Below, in pieces: positions 5,541-7,166 of a stretch of DNA of 7,166 nucleotides; within the stretch, counting starts at the first letter, position 1; every line of letters starts with the position of its first letter. The notes beneath the pieces were generated by a model that was not told the origin of the DNA, did no database searches, and saw nothing but the letters and a program-made list of their open reading frames with translations. The position numbers and the translations under genes were made by a program. The DNA comes from JAGXLC01 sp046545815. Its GTDB lineage: Bacteria; Bacteroidota; Bacteroidia; Bacteroidales; UBA12077. The stretch spans positions 1-7,166 of the forward strand of contig JBKGZA010000169.1 of the NCBI GenBank assembly GCA_046545815.1, given 5' to 3'.

Positions 5541-6290
5541 ATGTCATTGCGATACGAGCGAAAATACCTGGTTCCCAATGAATCAATGCCTGCTTTACGA
5601 CGCAGACTTCATCCGTTTGTAGTGCATGATCCGCATTCTTACATAACAAAGAAAGCAATTCCCCAGTACACGGTAAGAAGTATATATCTTGATTCATACG
5701 ATATGGAATGCTATATCCATAAAAAAAGCGGTATAAAATTAAGAAGAAAACTCAGAATCAGAGGATATAACAACAATAATGACCAGAGTAAAGTAGTCTT
5801 TGAAATCAAGCGGAAAACCGGAGATCGATTAAAAAAGCAACGTTCTGTATTTTACTTCAGGGATATGGAAAACTTGATCAGATACAGTAATATAGAAGAT
5901 TATATTCTTCTCAATTCCCATGATGGTTCAAATTCAATGGATAATGCGCGCCGTTTTTTTTACCACCTGAGAAAAAAACAATATATTCCCATTAATCTGG
6001 TGGTTTATGAAAGGGAGGCATATTTCGGGCGTTTTGACAGTGGTGTCAGAATAACGCTGGATAAAAACATCCGGAGCAAGTTGTTTCCCGAGTTCAGGGA
6101 TTTATATGACGATCATGCCTTAAAACCTTTCTTTAACAGCCATTTTATAATGGAGATCAAATATTATACGGAGCGGATGCCTGTATGGGCACGCTCAATA
6201 CTTCAGGAATTCAAACTTCGCAACGATGCCATATCAAAATACATTATCGGATATGATGTGGTACGTTACAATAAAAATCCAATATATTAA
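5541..6290 (+). CDS. VTC-domain polyphosphate polymerase-like protein, 249 aa
   Basis: A stand-alone VTC domain (triphosphate tunnel metalloenzyme fold), the catalytic unit that in yeast VTC4 transfers ATP gamma-phosphate to a growing polyphosphate chain. The tunnel residues expected from VTC4 are present: YERKYLV at the N-terminus (E6, K8), LRIRGY (R72, R74), FEIKRK (E88, K90), KKQR (K98-R101), YEREAY (R158), VRITLD (R170, D174), MEIKYY (E205, K207) and SKY (K233). There is no SPX domain and no membrane segment, so it should be cytosolic or held at the membrane by a partner, and not controlled through an SPX inositol-pyrophosphate sensor. Its ATG overlaps no gene but begins 2 nt after the HlyD stop, which implies translational coupling. 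The DUF4956 gene follows 22 nt downstream, a pairing I recall as common for bacterial VTC genes. Family is firm; polymer and direction are inferred. Confidence 0.92.
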   Translation: MSLRYERKYLVPNESMPALRRRLHPFVVHDPHSYITKKAIPQYTVRSIYLDSYDMECYIHKKSGIKLRRKLRIRGYNNNNDQSKVVFEIKRKTGDRLKKQRSVFYFRDMENLIRYSNIEDYILLNSHDGSNSMDNARRFFYHLRKKQYIPINLVVYEREAYFGRFDSGVRITLDKNIRSKLFPEFRDLYDDHALKPFFNSHFIMEIKYYTERMPVWARSILQEFKLRNDAISKYIIGYDVVRYNKNPIY

Positions 6291-6312
6291 TGCATAGAAA
6301 TCATTGAGAACC

Positions 6313-6987
6313 ATGCAGGATATTCAGAATATTTTTACATTCAGCATTACTGCTTCCGATGTGATAGCCAATATACTGGTTGCCCTGGTATGTGGTTTTC
6401 TGATCGCGTTGCTCTATAAATACACCTATAAAGGACTAAATTATTCCTCAGCATTTACTATTTCACTGGTAATGCTAACTATGATAACGGCCATAGTGAT
6501 TATGGTCATTGGGAATAACCTGGCCCGGGCATTTGGTTTAGTCGGAGCTATGTCCATCATCCGTTTCCGAACCGCGGTGAAAGATGCTTCTGACATCATG
6601 TTCATATTTTTCGCACTTGCAATTGGTCTGGCTGCAGGCGTAGAGCTATACCCCGTTGCATTTTTAGGTACCCTGATGGTAGGAGCAGTTTATATTCTGG
6701 TTAGCCGGTTTCCTTTTTTCCTTTCCGTGAAAAGGGAGTTTCTGATGCATATCACCGCCGACGAAAATTCCACACCAGATAATCCGTTCGCTTCTTTACT
6801 GAACGCTTACTGCCGAAATTATAAACTGGTTAATGTAAAAACCATAGGGGATGAAGAAAACGGTCATATCATGGAATATTCCTATTACATCCGACTTAAA
6901 AAGGAAGAAAAAGGCAGCGAGTTGACATCTAAGCTACGGAAGGTACCTGGGGTACAACAGGTCAACCTGTTTTTTGACGAAGACTAA
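6313..6987 (+). CDS. DUF4956 integral membrane protein, 224 aa
   Basis: An inner-membrane protein of unknown function, recognised by the signature GLVGAMSIIRFRTAVKD (residues 75-91 from the ATG at 6313). Four hydrophobic segments are visible at about 17-36, 47-67, 94-110 and 112-130. A soluble C-terminal domain of about 90 residues follows; it ends in a beta-alpha-beta-like stretch (YSYYIRLK, then ELTSKLRKVPGVQQVNLFF) that looks like a small ferredoxin/ACT-type fold. The order of signature loop, LAIGLAAGVELY helix and ACT-like tail recalls MgtC/SapB proteins; this is my inference. A TTG nine bases upstream (6304) is in frame, but the ATG is the more likely start. It is the last gene of the operon and is followed by a terminator at 7050-7118. 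It is a plausible membrane partner for the upstream polymerase, by analogy with the membrane subunits of yeast VTC. Confidence 0.9.
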   Translation: MQDIQNIFTFSITASDVIANILVALVCGFLIALLYKYTYKGLNYSSAFTISLVMLTMITAIVIMVIGNNLARAFGLVGAMSIIRFRTAVKDASDIMFIFFALAIGLAAGVELYPVAFLGTLMVGAVYILVSRFPFFLSVKREFLMHITADENSTPDNPFASLLNAYCRNYKLVNVKTIGDEENGHIMEYSYYIRLKKEEKGSELTSKLRKVPGVQQVNLFFDED

Positions 6988-7049
6988 TTTAACACCGGTA
7001 TTACCTGCTTTTGGCAGCTTCGCTCTGTTCTGCTGTCTTTCGGGGCTCT

Positions 7050-7118
7050 GCCAGTACCTTACCGGGCAAGTTTTGCCAAAAAAAGCAAGAATTTGACTGG
7101 TAAGGTGCTGGCTTTTTT
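7050..7118 (+). terminator. Rho-independent terminator of the operon
   Basis: GCCAGTACCTTACC (7050-7063) pairs fully with GGTAAGGTGCTGGC (7099-7112), counting one G-U pair. A smaller GGCAA-GTT-TTGCC hairpin (7065-7077) sits inside the loop. TTTTTT follows immediately (7113-7118). That T run is also the left arm of the next hairpin in repeat copy B, so the terminator and the repeat overlap. It lies 62 bases after the DUF4956 stop. Confidence 0.75.
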
Positions 7119-7166
7119 CAGGACAAGCCTGAAAAAAGCGCTTCGCGGAAGAAACCAATGTTTAGA
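7075..7166 (+). repeat. Hairpin-rich intergenic repeat, copy B (cut by window end)
   Basis: The same element as at 91-183 and in the same orientation. Bases 7113-7166 match 129-183 apart from one A indel and one C/G change, and the preceding 38 bases are recognisably related. It contains the 10-bp TTTTTTCAGG/CCTGAAAAAA hairpin (7113-7137) and a GCGC-TTC-GCGG hairpin in which one pair of copy A's stem is lost. The match runs up to the last base, so the copy probably continues outside. Confidence 0.85.

Noticed and set aside
1..7166. tRNA or rRNA genes
   Set aside because: I found no cloverleaf-like arrangement with a TTCGA-type T loop and acceptor pairing, and no rRNA-like block by reading both strands.

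Overview
The window looks like a chromosomal segment of a member of the Bacteroidota, with roughly 40% G+C by eye. The evidence is a near-perfect Bacteroidota-type promoter (TTTG, 20 bp, TACCTTTG) in front of the main operon, a small lipoprotein with acidic residues straight after the lipidated cysteine (as in the Bacteroidota surface-export signal), weak Shine-Dalgarno sites, and intergenic repeats of a style I associate with this phylum. Genus or order cannot be read from the sequence.

Layout. Everything recognisable up to about 4180 is on the minus strand: a HAD-family phosphatase (227-844), a helical conserved-looking hypothetical protein that may have lost its 5' end (1244-1732), a small lipoprotein (2643-3074) and an inositol-monophosphatase-family enzyme (3425-4177). 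Long gene-poor stretches separate them (845-1243, 1733-2642, 3075-3424). These hold hairpins, a Rho-independent terminator, an 8-bp tandem repeat and possible gene remnants. From 4396 rightward the plus strand carries one compact operon with its own promoter and terminator: a HlyD-type membrane-fusion (periplasmic adaptor) protein, a VTC-type polyphosphate polymerase domain protein starting 2 nt after the adaptor's stop codon, and a DUF4956 membrane protein.

How the genes may work together. The three-gene operon is the most interesting part. In yeast, VTC4 makes polyphosphate from ATP in a tunnel-shaped domain and membrane-embedded VTC subunits pass the chain across the vacuolar membrane. Here a stand-alone VTC domain with all expected tunnel residues sits beside a four-helix membrane protein, which could be the membrane partner, and beside a periplasmic adaptor that normally bridges an inner-membrane transporter to an outer-membrane channel. 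A reasonable hypothesis is coupled synthesis and export of polyphosphate or a related anionic polymer across a Gram-negative envelope. No pump ATPase, RND protein or TolC-like channel is present in the window.

Both ends of the window carry copies of the same roughly 90-bp hairpin-rich repeat (91-183 and 7075-7166; the second is cut by the window edge). The segment therefore lies between two members of what is probably a dispersed repeat family. Many open frames that begin with TTG have a nearby in-frame ATG; I used the ATG for the hypothetical gene, the IMPase, the HlyD protein and DUF4956.
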